Shown: positions 44,166-52,851 of the stretch, one piece after another
How the letters are laid out: each line of letters begins with the position of its first letter
Position numbering within the stretch: the stretch's first letter is position 1
DNA from: Plastoroseomonas hellenica
GTDB taxonomy: Bacteria > Pseudomonadota > Alphaproteobacteria > Acetobacterales > Acetobacteraceae
Reading direction: 5' to 3'
Length of the DNA: 64,000 bases
NCBI RefSeq assembly: GCF_018129085.1
Contig: NZ_JAAGBB010000003.1
Coordinates: 1-64,000, forward strand
Made by a program: the position numbers and the translations under genes
Notes under the pieces: model-generated
The model's input: only the letters and a program-made list of their open reading frames with translations
Told to the model about the DNA's origin: nothing
Database searches by the model: none

Positions 44166-45412
44166 GGAGGACGGTCCTGGTGGTGGACGACGAACCGGAC
44201 CTCGAGGCGCTCATCGTGCAGAGGTTTCGGCGCCAGGTCAGCGAAGGCACACTCGCCTTTCGGTTCGCCAATGACGGCATCGAGGCGCTTGAGGCGGTGG
44301 CCGGCCATCCCGAGATCGGTGTGGTGCTCTCCGACATCAACATGCCGCGGATGGACGGCCTGACGCTGCTGCAACGCCTGCAGGATGCCGAGAACCCGCT
44401 CGCCACGGTGATCGTGTCCGCTTATGGCGACATGGCGAATATCCGTACCGCCATGAATCGCGGTGCGTTCGATTTCCTGACCAAGCCGATCGACTTCGCG
44501 GACCTCGAGGCGACGGTTGCGAAGACGCTGCGCCACGTCGCGGCGGCCCAGGAGGCTCGGATCCGGCGCGCGGCGGCCGAGCGTGCCCATGCGGCACTCG
44601 CCCGCTATTTCTCGCCCAACCTCGCGATAGAGCTGGCAGCCGAGGGGCGCGCGGGGGATCTGGCCGCGCAGCGACGCGACGTGACGGCGGTTTTCACCGA
44701 TATCACCGGCTTCACCAGCTTGGTCGAAACCGTGGATCCCGCTGTGATGCTGGAGCTGCTGAACGCCTACTTCGCTGGCATGACGGAAATCGTCTTCGAT
44801 CACGACGGAACGGTAATGAAAGGGACGGGCGACGGACTGCACGTGCTGTTTGGCGCCCCGGGCGACCAACCCGATCACGCGGAGCGGGCTGTCGCCTGCG
44901 CGCTCGCCCTCGACGTTTTCTGCGAGGCATTCCGCGTCGAGCGACAGGCCGAGGGCATCCCGCTGGGCGTCACCCGGATCGGCTTGCATTCGGGCCCTGC
45001 GCTGGTGGGTGATTTCGGCAGGGGCCGCTATTTCGACTACGCGGCGCATGGCGACACCATCAATACGGCGGCGCGGCTCGAGGCGGCGAACAAGACCTTG
45101 GGCACGCGCATCTGCGCAAGTGCCGCCGTCGCCGCTGGGGTCGCCGGGTTCGGGGGGCGACCGGTCGGCGACCTGCTGCTGCGCGGCCGCAGCGAGCCGC
45201 TCCGCGCCTACGAGTTGCTGCCCAGCGAGCGATCGGAGACGCCCCGGACGAAGGCCTACGCCGTGGCCTTCGAGAAGCTCGCCGCAGGTGAACCCGATGC
45301 CCTGCCGGCCTTCGCGGCGCTGGTCGGCGCGGATCCGGCAGATCCCCTGGCCAATTTCCATCTGCGGCGATTGCTCAATGGCGGAGCGGGCGCGAGGGTG
45401 GAACTGCCCTGA
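44162..45412 (+). CDS. Response regulator with class III adenylate cyclase output domain
   Basis: The 416-residue protein joins a receiver ([19 protein letters not shown]; Asp in [17 protein letters not shown]; Lys in [11 protein letters not shown]) to a class III nucleotide cyclase by a helical linker near 120-150. The cyclase metal Asp are in [13 protein letters not shown] (about 176) and [13 protein letters not shown] (about 220), where the Lys is the adenine-specific residue. [17 protein letters not shown] (about 295) carries the other base- and transition-state residues. It should make cAMP when phosphorylated. It is the last gene of the operon, so the pathway reads ligand, kinase, cAMP. 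A Crp/Fnr gene lies 3 kb on, but a link is unproven. Confidence 0.92.
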   Translation: MRRTVLVVDDEPDLEALIVQRFRRQVSEGTLAFRFANDGIEALEAVAGHPEIGVVLSDINMPRMDGLTLLQRLQDAENPLATVIVSAYGDMANIRTAMNRGAFDFLTKPIDFADLEATVAKTLRHVAAAQEARIRRAAAERAHAALARYFSPNLAIELAAEGRAGDLAAQRRDVTAVFTDITGFTSLVETVDPAVMLELLNAYFAGMTEIVFDHDGTVMKGTGDGLHVLFGAPGDQPDHAERAVACALALDVFCEAFRVERQAEGIPLGVTRIGLHSGPALVGDFGRGRYFDYAAHGDTINTAARLEAANKTLGTRICASAAVAAGVAGFGGRPVGDLLLRGRSEPLRAYELLPSERSETPRTKAYAVAFEKLAAGEPDALPAFAALVGADPADPLANFHLRRLLNGGAGARVELP

Positions 45413-45450
45413 GGTGGTGCGATCCCGGTGGGAACCGCATCGCCACTTGA

Positions 45451-46061
45451 TCACCCGAGCGGCTCCACCGCCCTGCGGTGCGGCACCGCGATCAGCCCGG
45501 CCAGGCCCGCATCCTCGATCCCATAGCCGTGCCGCTCCGCCGTGAGGCCCAGCCGCGCAGCCAGCGCCTCCGCCAGTTCTTCCGCCGCCTCCCGCCCTCT
45601 TCCGGCGCCGCCGGCCTGTGGACATGCTCAAGCCGCACCGCGCCGCGCCCCCACAGCGCCACGGTGTAGTGCGTGTGGATCTGATCCCCCAGGATCGTCC
45701 CATCGCTCGCACTGTGCTTGGGACGGTGGATATGCATCGTCACCGCCACCGCCCGGAACCGGTCGAGCCGCAGGCGCCGCGCAACGCTGATGCCGAGGAG
45801 CCGCCGCGTCACCACGACCTCCCTCGCGGCGGGGTCGATCCGCACCACCCGCGTCGTCGCGCAGGCCGCCGCGAAGAGCGCCAGCAGCGGCCCGATCGCG
45901 AGCATCACTGCCGGCGCCCCCGCCGAGAGCATCGCGGCGCCGATCACCACGAAGGCCGCGCCGGCGATCCCGATCCCGATCCAGCCGCCACCGATCCGCC
46001 CCGTCCCGAAGACGAGCGGCACCGCACCAGGGGTCGCATCGGAAGGCGGCCGCGCCATCAT
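45451..46061 (-). pseudogene. Hypothetical membrane protein with apparent single-base frameshift
   Basis: The frame from 46061 encodes two hydrophobic helices (WIGIGIAGAAFVVIGAAML and AIGPLLALFAAACATT) and then a beta-rich domain (RIDPAAREVVVTRRLLG; YTVALWGRGAVRLEHVHRP). After about residue 155 it turns into an Arg/Trp-rich run typical of a wrong frame and stops at 45492. In the neighbouring frame the sequence continues naturally as EAAEELAEALAARLGLTAER to a stop at 45451. One extra G in the GGG run near 45591 would join them. Either a real mutation or a sequencing error. No family recognised. Confidence 0.6.
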
Positions 46062-46280
46062 CCCACCGCAGGACCGGACGATCCGCGCTTACCGGCCCCG
46101 CTCCCCCCATGCAACCCGGCTTTCATGAAGCGTGCGCGGCGCGGATCGACTGCGTGACCGATCCGGAACCCCGTTGTTCAGCCCCAGGCTGTCCCGCCGC
46201 CGAGCGTGAGCGTCTTCGGCACCATCGCACACGTCGTGGACGTGCTTGGCCCGATCACTGCAGGCAATCGAAGGGCGGCG

Positions 46281-47201
46281 TCATGCCTGCTCCCGGCCGG
46301 GAAGCCAGCCGGGCAAGGCGGCGGCCTGCCGCAGCCAGGCCGCCATCTGCGCCTCGTCGAGCGGGTCGCCTTCGCGGATGTCGATCCAGCGCGCGTCCTT
46401 GCCCGTGCCTCCGGGTGGAACGGGCCGCAGCGATGTGCCGCGGAAGAAGGTCAGCTTGACGTAGTGGGTGAAGACGTGGACCCCGAGGAACCAGCCCTGG
46501 CCCTCGATGCCATACAAGGGCGAGTTCCATTTCACGGCCTTGCGCAGGTTGGGCACGGTCCGCACGATGAAGGCGTCGAGGCGCTCCCCGAACGCGCGCT
46601 TCCAGCCCGGCATCGCCGCGATATAGGCCTGCACCGGGGCGTCGCCATCCGCCTTCGCGATCTGCGGGTTGCCGCCGGAGAGCAGGACGACCTTCCCGCC
46701 TTTCTTCCCTGCGATCGGCCTGGTCTTGGCCTTGGGTTGCTTCGCCGCCAGGCCATTCTGCGCCACCGCCGCCTGCACCAGCGCCTTGAACGCGCCGGCG
46801 TCGACCGTCTCGCCTTCGTGGATGTCGATCGCCCTGCGCGTGTTGCCTTCGAGGCTGGCATTGAAGAGGCCCGCTGGGTCCGGGGTCCTGGCCCCCCGGG
46901 CGAAGGTGAGCTTCACGACCTTCGCGTAGGTCTCCCCGGTGCAGACGATCCCGTGGTGGGACCAGACGGGCGTGCCCCGCCACTTCCACTCCTCGATCAT
47001 CCCGGGGTCGGCTTCCAGGATCAGCGCCCGCATCCGGGCCAGCGTCTCTCCGCGCCATCCCCCGAGATCCCGGATCCGCCGGTCGATGAGCCGGGACGCG
47101 GGTTCCGCCGCCGCGGCCTGCGGCTCGCCGCCGGGGAGGTCGGCATTCGCGCCCGCCTTCGCCGGTCCCTTGCTCCTGGTGGTCGGCGTCCGATGCGACA
47201 C
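46281..47201 (-). CDS. Protein with two DUF1801 domains
   Basis: The 306-residue protein contains two copies of the DUF1801 (YdhG-like) fold. The first is seen in MIEEWKWRGTPVWSHHGIVC and YAKVVKLTFARGARTPDP (about 68-105), the second in AVKWNSPLYGIEGQGWFLG and HYVKLTFFRGTSLRPVPPGG (about 220-270). Each ends with a DIxEGxxxD motif (AIDIHEGETVDAG; WIDIREGDPLDEA). Most family members have a single domain of ~120 residues. The start is a GTG at 47201 preceded by AAGGAG; further upstream the frame is only noise. Function of the family is unknown. It stands divergent from the VOC gene at 47325. Confidence 0.82.
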   Translation of the reverse strand: MSHRTPTTRSKGPAKAGANADLPGGEPQAAAAEPASRLIDRRIRDLGGWRGETLARMRALILEADPGMIEEWKWRGTPVWSHHGIVCTGETYAKVVKLTFARGARTPDPAGLFNASLEGNTRRAIDIHEGETVDAGAFKALVQAAVAQNGLAAKQPKAKTRPIAGKKGGKVVLLSGGNPQIAKADGDAPVQAYIAAMPGWKRAFGERLDAFIVRTVPNLRKAVKWNSPLYGIEGQGWFLGVHVFTHYVKLTFFRGTSLRPVPPGGTGKDARWIDIREGDPLDEAQMAAWLRQAAALPGWLPGREQA

Positions 47202-47324
47202 GCCCGCCCGCTCCTTCCCTTGACGCGCCTCATGCTGCCGCAACCCGCGGATGCCGACGCTATGCAAGTTTGTGAACGGCGCCCAGGATCGTGACAAGGC
47301 GGCAAGGCAGGGTGGGGCATCGCG

Positions 47325-47717
47325 ATGGGCCTGGGCGAAATCCACAACATCGACCACACGATCCTGCTGTGCCGCAGGATGGCGGAAACCCGCGCCTTCT
47401 ACCGCGACGTCATGCGGTTCCCGATCGAGACCGACCGGGAGAACTGGGTCAGCTTTCGCGTCGGTGCTGCGCTGCTGACGCTGCGGCCCCGCGGCGTCTG
47501 GTCGGTCTGCGACGACGGGGCGTCGCTGCCGGGATCGGCGGCGGTCCAGCTCGCCTTCCGGGTCCCGCCGCCCGCGGTCGATGCCTGCCATGCGGAGCTG
47601 CTCGCCAAGGGTGTGCCGATCCTGCGGGAACCGACCGACCTGCCGGGCTGGCGCCACCGCACCCTGTTCCTGCGCGACCCCGAGGACAACATCATCGAAA
47701 TCTATGCTGAATACTGA
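47325..47717 (+). CDS. VOC family (glyoxalase/bleomycin-resistance fold) protein
   Basis: The 130-residue protein has paired beta-alpha-beta-beta-beta units of the vicinal oxygen chelate fold: HNIDHTILLCRRMAETRAFY with RDVMRFPI at the start, and RTLFLRDPEDNIIEIYAEY at the end. His10 and the C-terminal Glu (IIEIY) are plausible metal ligands. Substrate unknown; such genes often encode dioxygenase-like or resistance proteins. The ATG at 47325 fits the fold boundary. It is divergent from the DUF1801 gene. Confidence 0.88.
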   Translation: MGLGEIHNIDHTILLCRRMAETRAFYRDVMRFPIETDRENWVSFRVGAALLTLRPRGVWSVCDDGASLPGSAAVQLAFRVPPPAVDACHAELLAKGVPILREPTDLPGWRHRTLFLRDPEDNIIEIYAEY

Positions 47718-47749
47718 ACCGGAGACCGCGGCGCGGCATGCGCCGGGGC

Positions 47750-47893
47750 TCAGCGCAGGGCGCCGAGCTTGTCCAGGAAGCCAAGCAGGTAGGCGCCCGC
47801 GATGGCCAGGGCCACGCAGAACAGCCATCCGAGCGCAATGATCCCCCGACGGGTTCGAGGGCCCTTGGCGACGAGATCCGGCAAGCTCCTCAT
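47750..47893 (-). CDS. Small single-span membrane protein, 47 residues
   Basis: The reading frame from the ATG at 47893 gives MRSLPDLVAKGPRTRRGIIA and then one strong hydrophobic helix (LGWLFCVALAIAGAYLLGFL) before a short tail. The arginines before the helix fit an N-in orientation. No family is recognised. It is convergent with the VOC gene and lies 60 bp after the next hypothetical gene on the same strand. Real but small; an in-frame ATG at 47938 would add 15 residues. Confidence 0.55.
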   Translation of the reverse strand: MRSLPDLVAKGPRTRRGIIALGWLFCVALAIAGAYLLGFLDKLGALR

Positions 47894-47952
47894 GCTGGTG
47901 GAACGCGCGAGGGCGGCGTCGGTTTTCCGGCAGTGCACGAAACTGTGCTGGC

Positions 47953-48213
47953 TCAGATGCGATCGTTACGCGGCGTGAAAGCCGCCCCTGATCCATCGAA
48001 TTGATAGGCATCGGGCGCCTGGGCATCGCCGATCGCCTCGCGCACCTTCCTCAGGAATTCGTCGAGCGCCTCGGTGGCGTCGGCGAAGTGGCGATCGGGC
48101 CGGCCCTGTCCATGCACGCGAACGAAGTAGGTCCGATCGGCGTGGCCGCGGGCCGGAAGCACCGCCCACAGCTCGACGCCGAAAGCCCGGCGCTGAAGCG
48201 AATGGATGAACAT
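47953..48213 (-). CDS. Hypothetical protein, 86 residues
   Basis: The protein starts MFIHSLQRRAFGVELWAVLP and contains YFVRVHGQGRPDRHFADATE and ALDEFLRKVREAIGDA. The pattern of strand, strand, helix suggests a small compact domain. No family is recognised. The ATG at 48213 has GGAGGGCAGTCG upstream, a good ribosome site. It lies downstream of the Crp/Fnr gene, 78 bp away, on the same strand. Confidence 0.62.
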   Translation of the reverse strand: MFIHSLQRRAFGVELWAVLPARGHADRTYFVRVHGQGRPDRHFADATEALDEFLRKVREAIGDAQAPDAYQFDGSGAAFTPRNDRI

Positions 48214-48291
48214 CGACTGCCCTCCGCCGCTGCCGGACGCAGGCTAGCAGTGGTGGCGGCAATGCAATGTTCGGTGCCGAACACTCGACGA

Positions 48292-49017
48292 CTACGAAGC
48301 CAGCCATTCGTACCGGCGCCGGACATTGGCGTAGCACTCGCAGGCGGCCGCTTCCAATCCGCCGCGGTCGATGACGTGAACGGCGCCCCTTTCGTGCTGC
48401 ACGAGCCCGGCGCGCGTGAGCGCACCGAGCGCCAATGTCACGCCGGGGCGGCGCACGCCCAGCATCTTCGACAGGAACTCATGGGTCATGGAGAAGCGAT
48501 CGCCGGGGCTGCGGTCATGGGTCATGAGCAGCCAGCGCGCGAGCCGCTGCTCGACCTGATGCCGGCCATTGCAGACCGCCGTCTGTGCGACCTGGAAATG
48601 GAAGCTGTCGACATAGCGCAGCATTATCGCCGCCACCGCCGCGTGGCCCAGAAGGGCCGGCTGGCACTCGCTGGCCGGCAGCCGCCAGGCGGAGCCGGCG
48701 AGCTGCACGACCGCCTCGAACGGCGATGTCGGCGCGCTCAGCAGCAGCGGCAGGCCGGCCAGCCCTTCCGGGCCGACGAGCCCGACCTCCGTCGCCGCAC
48801 CATCCGCGAGGCCCGCGATCATGGAAATCGTGCCGCTCTCGATGAAGTAGACCGCCGGGAGAGGGCCGTCCTGTTCGAACAACACGGCTTTCAGCGGCAG
48901 CTCGATATGCTGCATCAGCGGCAGCAGCCGGTCGCGGTCCGGACCTGGCAACTTCCGCAGCAGCGCGTTGTGAATGGGCGGACCGGCCTTGCGGCCGCCG
49001 TCATCGGTCCCTGGCAC
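48292..49017 (-). CDS. Crp/Fnr family transcriptional regulator
   Basis: The 241-residue protein has an N-terminal cyclic-nucleotide-binding-like domain (LLRKLPGPDRDRLLPLMQHI; LPAVYFIESGTISMIAGLAD; VGLVGPEGLAGLPLLL). A long dimerisation helix leads to a C-terminal HTH (MTHEFLSKMLGVRRPGVTLA). The phosphate-binding RxS motif of true CRP is missing, and there is no Cys cluster of FNR, so it is of the common alphaproteobacterial group with unknown signal. The repeated HxxTHE-SKMLGVRR style is typical of that group. It is a single gene, upstream of the small hypothetical at 47953. Confidence 0.9.
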   Translation of the reverse strand: MPGTDDGGRKAGPPIHNALLRKLPGPDRDRLLPLMQHIELPLKAVLFEQDGPLPAVYFIESGTISMIAGLADGAATEVGLVGPEGLAGLPLLLSAPTSPFEAVVQLAGSAWRLPASECQPALLGHAAVAAIMLRYVDSFHFQVAQTAVCNGRHQVEQRLARWLLMTHDRSPGDRFSMTHEFLSKMLGVRRPGVTLALGALTRAGLVQHERGAVHVIDRGGLEAAACECYANVRRRYEWLAS

Positions 49018-49195
49018 CTATGCCTCCCGTCATGGCGGGAGCGCACGCTGCTCTCAGTCGACCGATGCCGAGATGCCGGCCGATCCCCCGGACTGCGCCC
49101 AGGCAGCCGGGCGGCGCAAGGGAAATCTGGGCCGCGGATTGCGGCCGTCAGCGCGACCTGGTGCCCGGTGGCTGGCGCCAGCGCGCCTCCGGCCC

Positions 49196-50008
49196 CTAGT
49201 CGGTCGCGGCGGCCGGCGCGTCGCGGCGGCCGGCGAGACAGTCCTGCATGGTCAGGTGGTACAGGCGTTCGAGCGATTGGGCCCGCAGGTTGCCGTCCAG
49301 CAGGTAGATCGCTAGGCCGGCGCCGAGGATGACCAGCGCGACGATCGCGACCGCGAGGATCAGCGCCTGCTGCGCCCCGGGGTTGGAATAGGCGCCGTCG
49401 ATCAGCAGCGGCGTCACGCGGAAGGCCGCCATGCCGGTGAAATGCAGCCCGACGATCGCGAGCACCAGCACCCCGGTCGCGCGATACCGGTCGGACCAGC
49501 GCTCGGACCGCGTCGCGACATGCAGCGCCACGGCGGCGAGGGTGACGGCGATCAGGATCGAGGCCGCGAGGTAGGACAGGTCCCAGGAGACGAGCCCCTG
49601 CACCCGGTACGCCTGCATGCCCATGTAGTGCATGGCCGCGATCGACAGGCCGACGATGCCGCCGCCGGCCGCCGCGGCGTAGCGGCCCCAGCCGCCATGC
49701 GCGACCGTGAAGCCGAAGGCGGTCCCGATCATCGCGGCGAGGAAGGATGCGAGGGTCATGACCGGCTCGAAGCTGACGGGGACGCCGGGGTCGTAGGAGA
49801 GCATCGACACGAAATGGGTGCACCAGATCGACGCCCCGGACACGGCGGCGGCGAGGAGGTGCCAGCCCGTCTTCTGCAGCCGCGCCGCGTTCGATCCGCG
49901 GTGGAAGAGACAGAGGACGGCCCAGGATCCGATGACGCAGATGATCACGCCGAGGATCACCAGCCGGATGTCATGTTCGACCGCGACGCAGTTCAGGACG
50001 GTCATCAT
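49196..50008 (-). CDS. Stand-alone MHYT-domain integral membrane sensor
   Basis: The 270-residue protein has seven hydrophobic segments and the MHYT signature at helix ends: CTHFVSMLSYDPGV (about 61), AAMHYMGMQAYRVQ (about 124) and VGLHFTGMAAFRVT (about 190). These His/Met positions are proposed to bind copper and sense O2, CO or NO. MHYT proteins normally carry GGDEF/EAL or kinase parts, but here the chain ends in a short cytoplasmic tail (about 30 residues) after the last helix. The output must be another protein. Two ATGs at 50008 and 50005 are possible. It sits about 180 bp upstream of the Crp/Fnr gene on the same strand. Confidence 0.9.
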   Translation of the reverse strand: MMTVLNCVAVEHDIRLVILGVIICVIGSWAVLCLFHRGSNAARLQKTGWHLLAAAVSGASIWCTHFVSMLSYDPGVPVSFEPVMTLASFLAAMIGTAFGFTVAHGGWGRYAAAAGGGIVGLSIAAMHYMGMQAYRVQGLVSWDLSYLAASILIAVTLAAVALHVATRSERWSDRYRATGVLVLAIVGLHFTGMAAFRVTPLLIDGAYSNPGAQQALILAVAIVALVILGAGLAIYLLDGNLRAQSLERLYHLTMQDCLAGRRDAPAAATD

Positions 50009-50238
50009 GATGGGCGGCTCCGTGGCTGCGGGCCGGCGTGGCTGCCGGCGGCCCGGGTCCGCGCTCCGTCCCCCGGATCGGGTGCGCGATGTCGTCCCAT
50101 GGACAGGTGAGGTCCGCCTTGCGGTGCCGCCCGCTTCGCCATCATGGCACGGCGCGACGCGGTGCATTGTTGCGTCTCAGAATTTACCAAATCCTGAAGC
50201 GGGGCGTCAGTTCGCCGCCGGGCGTACCGCGGCCTTCC

Positions 50239-51012
50239 CTATCCGCCGCTGAGGCTGAACTGGAGGCTGATGGTCGCTGTGAAGCGCGGTGAGTCACGGC
50301 CGATGCCGGCGCCAAGGGCGCCGCCGAGGATCACGCCCTGCGCGACCTGATGGCGCAGACCGGCCTGGATGATCGTTGCGTCGCGCTCGCCTCGCTCCTG
50401 GCTCTCGCGCAGGATATTGGCGATCAAGGCCGTGCGTTCCGCCAGGAGCTGGCTGTAGCCGATCGCGAAGCGATAGCGATCGCGCCGCTCCGTCACCGAT
50501 GGGTCGAGGCGATGGATCCAGTAGCCATTGATGTGGAGGCGCCTCTGGGCTGGCCCGGCGTCGATGGTCGTGCTGGCGATGCCCGCGAGCTGGATCTCCG
50601 GGCCACGATCGCCCGGGCCGAAGGGCGCACTCGCTGCCGCGAAGACAGCGAAGGCGGGAAGCCATCCTGTCTCCCGGTTGAACTGGTGGAGCACGCCGAA
50701 GCTGACATCGCCTTCATTGGCGCGGGAGCCCGAGCCCGCCGTGTAGGGAAGGCCGAGCGAGAACTGCAAGCGTTCGATCGGGACCCATTGTAGCTGCGGG
50801 AGGAGCCGGATCGTGTCGCCGTCGCGGCGGTTCTCGTAGCGGGCGGCGCTGAACAGATCGAGGCTGCCGCGTTCGCCCACGAAGGCGTCCTCGAGCGTGT
50901 TCGGCATCTCGGCATCGAGGTCGCCCACTTCGCTTGCGTCCGCGGTCCCCGGCAGCGGCGTGGCGAGGAATGCGACGAGGAGGACACCGTGGACAGGTCT
51001 GCGCAGCGACAC
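50239..51012 (-). CDS. Exported outer-membrane beta-barrel-like protein
   Basis: The 257-residue protein starts at a GTG with GGAGGAG seven bases upstream, giving VSLRRPVHGVLLVAFLATPL and a signal cleavage near ADASE. The mature chain alternates polar and hydrophobic residues as short strands (DLFSAARYENRRDGDTIRLL, QFSLGLPYTAGSG, RYRFAIGYSQLLAERTALI) and ends FTATISLQFSLSGG, as in small beta-barrels or transporter-like DUF families. No specific family can be named. It stands alone between the MHYT gene and the glycine-rich gene. An ATG at 51045 in frame has no ribosome site. Confidence 0.72.
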   Translation of the reverse strand: MSLRRPVHGVLLVAFLATPLPGTADASEVGDLDAEMPNTLEDAFVGERGSLDLFSAARYENRRDGDTIRLLPQLQWVPIERLQFSLGLPYTAGSGSRANEGDVSFGVLHQFNRETGWLPAFAVFAAASAPFGPGDRGPEIQLAGIASTTIDAGPAQRRLHINGYWIHRLDPSVTERRDRYRFAIGYSQLLAERTALIANILRESQERGERDATIIQAGLRHQVAQGVILGGALGAGIGRDSPRFTATISLQFSLSGG

Positions 51013-51131
51013 TGGCGTGCTCCTCCGACATCGGCCGGTGAGCAACGTTCCATCCTGGTCGAGGTTCCAGGGGGCCGGTTTTCCAGCGGGGTGATGGCGG
51101 CCGCCGGTGCCGCCATCCGGCTACCGCAGGC

Positions 51132-51959
51132 TCACCAGCCGTAGCTGATGCCGACCGCCGGGTCGTTCGGCGGCAAGCCGAGCAGGCTGTCGACGCGGGC
51201 CACCACCGGGCCGGAGAGCGGCCGGTTGGCCGCCCGCGTGAGCTGCGTCTGCCGTGCCGCGGAGATCGCGCGGTTCCGGGCGGTGATCTCCTCCATGGTC
51301 ACCGCCGGCATGGCGAGTGCGGTGCGCATCGCCTCCTCATAGGCGGCGATCTGGCCGACGCGGGAATTCGGCGCCGCATGGGCGCGCGCGGTCGGCGAGG
51401 CGTGGGCGGCATTCAGCGCGCCGAGCGCACTGGCGAGTGAGCCGCGGTTGGTCGCATGCGCCTGCGCGGCCGCCGCATTGCTCCCCGAGCGCCCGCCCGC
51501 CTGGCCGCCGCCGCGGCCGCCGACACCCGCCTGACCGTGCCCGGAGCCGGCGCCTTGCCCCTGGCCGCCGCCGTGGCCACCACCATGGCCGCCACCGCCG
51601 CCATTGCCGGCGCTGGCGCCACCGCCATTGCCGCCACCGTTGCCGCCTCCATTGCCGCCGCCGGCGCCACCGCCATTGCCGCCACCGTTGCCGCCTCCAT
51701 TGCCGCCGCCGGCGCCACCACCAGCACCGCCTCCGCCGCCACCTCCGCCACCTCCGCCACCTCCGCCTCCACCGCCGCCGCCTCCACCGCCGCCGCCACC
51801 TCCACCGCCTCCACCACCGCCACCGCCACCGCCACCGCCGGCGGCTTGGGCCGATTTCCCGGCGATCAGGTGGTCAAGGGCTATGGGGGCTGCGGCGAGG
51901 CTGGCGCCCAGCAGTATGGCCGGCAGCATGCGGCAGGAGGACAGCAGCAGGTTGCGCAT
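51132..51959 (-). CDS. Secreted glycine-repeat protein with 38-Gly run
   Basis: The 275-residue product has a signal peptide (MRNLLLSSCRMLPAILLGAS, then LAAAPIALDHLIAGKSAQA) and then 38 consecutive glycines. NGGG/AGGG repeats, HGGG units and a QGQGAGSGHGQ stretch follow. The final ~90 residues are ordinary: NRGSLASALGALNAAHASPT, then YEEAMRTALAMPAVTMEEI and VDSLLGLPPNDPAVGISYGW. The latter part resembles surface-attached tails but no family is recognised. I start it at 51959, eight bases after GGAG. Low complexity makes it prone to slippage and to misassembly. Confidence 0.72.
   Translation of the reverse strand: MRNLLLSSCRMLPAILLGASLAAAPIALDHLIAGKSAQAAGGGGGGGGGGGGGGGGGGGGGGGGGGGGGGGGGGGGGGAGGGAGGGNGGGNGGGNGGGAGGGNGGGNGGGNGGGASAGNGGGGGHGGGHGGGQGQGAGSGHGQAGVGGRGGGQAGGRSGSNAAAAQAHATNRGSLASALGALNAAHASPTARAHAAPNSRVGQIAAYEEAMRTALAMPAVTMEEITARNRAISAARQTQLTRAANRPLSGPVVARVDSLLGLPPNDPAVGISYGW
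51618..51839. repeat. Tandem 48-bp repeat and a glycine-codon microsatellite
   Basis: Two perfect head-to-tail copies of a 48-bp unit (16 codons) occupy 51618-51665 and 51666-51713. They are followed by 114 bp (51726-51839) of glycine codons only (GGC/GGT/GGA mixtures) on the minus strand. The opposite strand reads as polyproline, but no ribosome site supports a gene there. Confidence 0.9.
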
Positions 51960-52119
51960 GGGTCGGATCTCCATCAGGGCCTTCGACAGAGGCGTCTGCC
52001 TTCGCCGGGACGCGGCGCCTGCCGCTTCTTCCAGCGAGCAGCATCGGTAAGACGGAAGCGCGGCGGCGCTGATCACATCCGCTCGATGGTTGCCTCGGTG
52101 CAGGGACGGCGGCGCCGGC

Positions 52120-52848
52120 TCACGGGTCGAGCTCAGGGTAGCGCCGGAAGATCCCGTATTCGTTGAACGGGATGCGGCGCTCGCTCGCGAGGTAGGCGGC
52201 GATGCGCGGGCGCGCGGCGACGGCCTCGGCGAGGGCCGCCACCTTCGGCGTCCGCTTCAGGGCGCGGCGGGTGGCCTTCGGGAAGGCATAAGTCAGCCCC
52301 GCCACGAGCTGGAACAGGGAGAGCTCGGCATAGGTCACGCGGGCGCCGATCAGATGGCCCCTGCCCTTCGGGTTCCGGTCGAGGATCGTCTCGAACCAGG
52401 CCAGGAAGCCGCGCATGCGGTTCTGGCGGAAATCCTCCGCGCGTCGCCGGGCCTCGGCCTTCTGGTCCTCGTAATAGAGGGCCGAGGCGACGGGATGGTG
52501 CGTGTCATGCACCTCGGTCACCACATCGGCGATGGTGAGCTGCACCTGGTGGGTCCAGAGCCGGCCGGCCTCGCTCTTCGGCGCCAGGCCGTGCCGCTCC
52601 CCGAGGTAGAGCAGGATCGCGGCGGTCTGCCCGATGATCCGCTTGCCGTGCTTCAGGAAGGGCGGCGCGTAGGGCGGCGTCGCGATATCCTTGGCCCCCA
52701 GCCCGGCGGCGATGGTGCCGGCGGCCTGGCCCTCCGACCCCTCCTTCGCCACGTCGCGATAGGCGACGCCCGCCTCTTCCAGGGCGAGGCGGACGAATTC
52801 GCCGCGGCCCTGCAGGCCCGGCCAGTAATGCAGCTCGTAGGCAGCCAT
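52120..52848 (-). CDS. Glutathione S-transferase family protein
   Basis: The 242-residue protein has the N-terminal thioredoxin-like part (YELHYWPGLQGRGEFVRLAL) and the glutathione-site GQTAAILLYLGERHGLAP at about residue 73. The all-helical C-terminal domain carries RVTYAELSLFQLVAGLTYA in place of the usual SxxD capping box. The YWPGLQGRGE start resembles the sigma/pi-type group, where Tyr is catalytic. Substrate unknown. A broken DUF2267 gene lies immediately upstream and its stop is 3 bp from this ATG, suggesting they were once an operon. Confidence 0.9.
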   Translation of the reverse strand: MAAYELHYWPGLQGRGEFVRLALEEAGVAYRDVAKEGSEGQAAGTIAAGLGAKDIATPPYAPPFLKHGKRIIGQTAAILLYLGERHGLAPKSEAGRLWTHQVQLTIADVVTEVHDTHHPVASALYYEDQKAEARRRAEDFRQNRMRGFLAWFETILDRNPKGRGHLIGARVTYAELSLFQLVAGLTYAFPKATRRALKRTPKVAALAEAVAARPRIAAYLASERRIPFNEYGIFRRYPELDP

Positions 52849-52851
52849 CGG

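Noticed and set aside
51618-51713. CRISPR-like repeat
   Set aside because: Two abutting 48-bp copies with no spacers inside a coding frame; it is a protein tandem repeat.
51604-52050. Polyproline protein on the plus strand
   Set aside because: It mirrors the glycine run of the secreted protein, lacks a ribosome site and has no plausible folded part.
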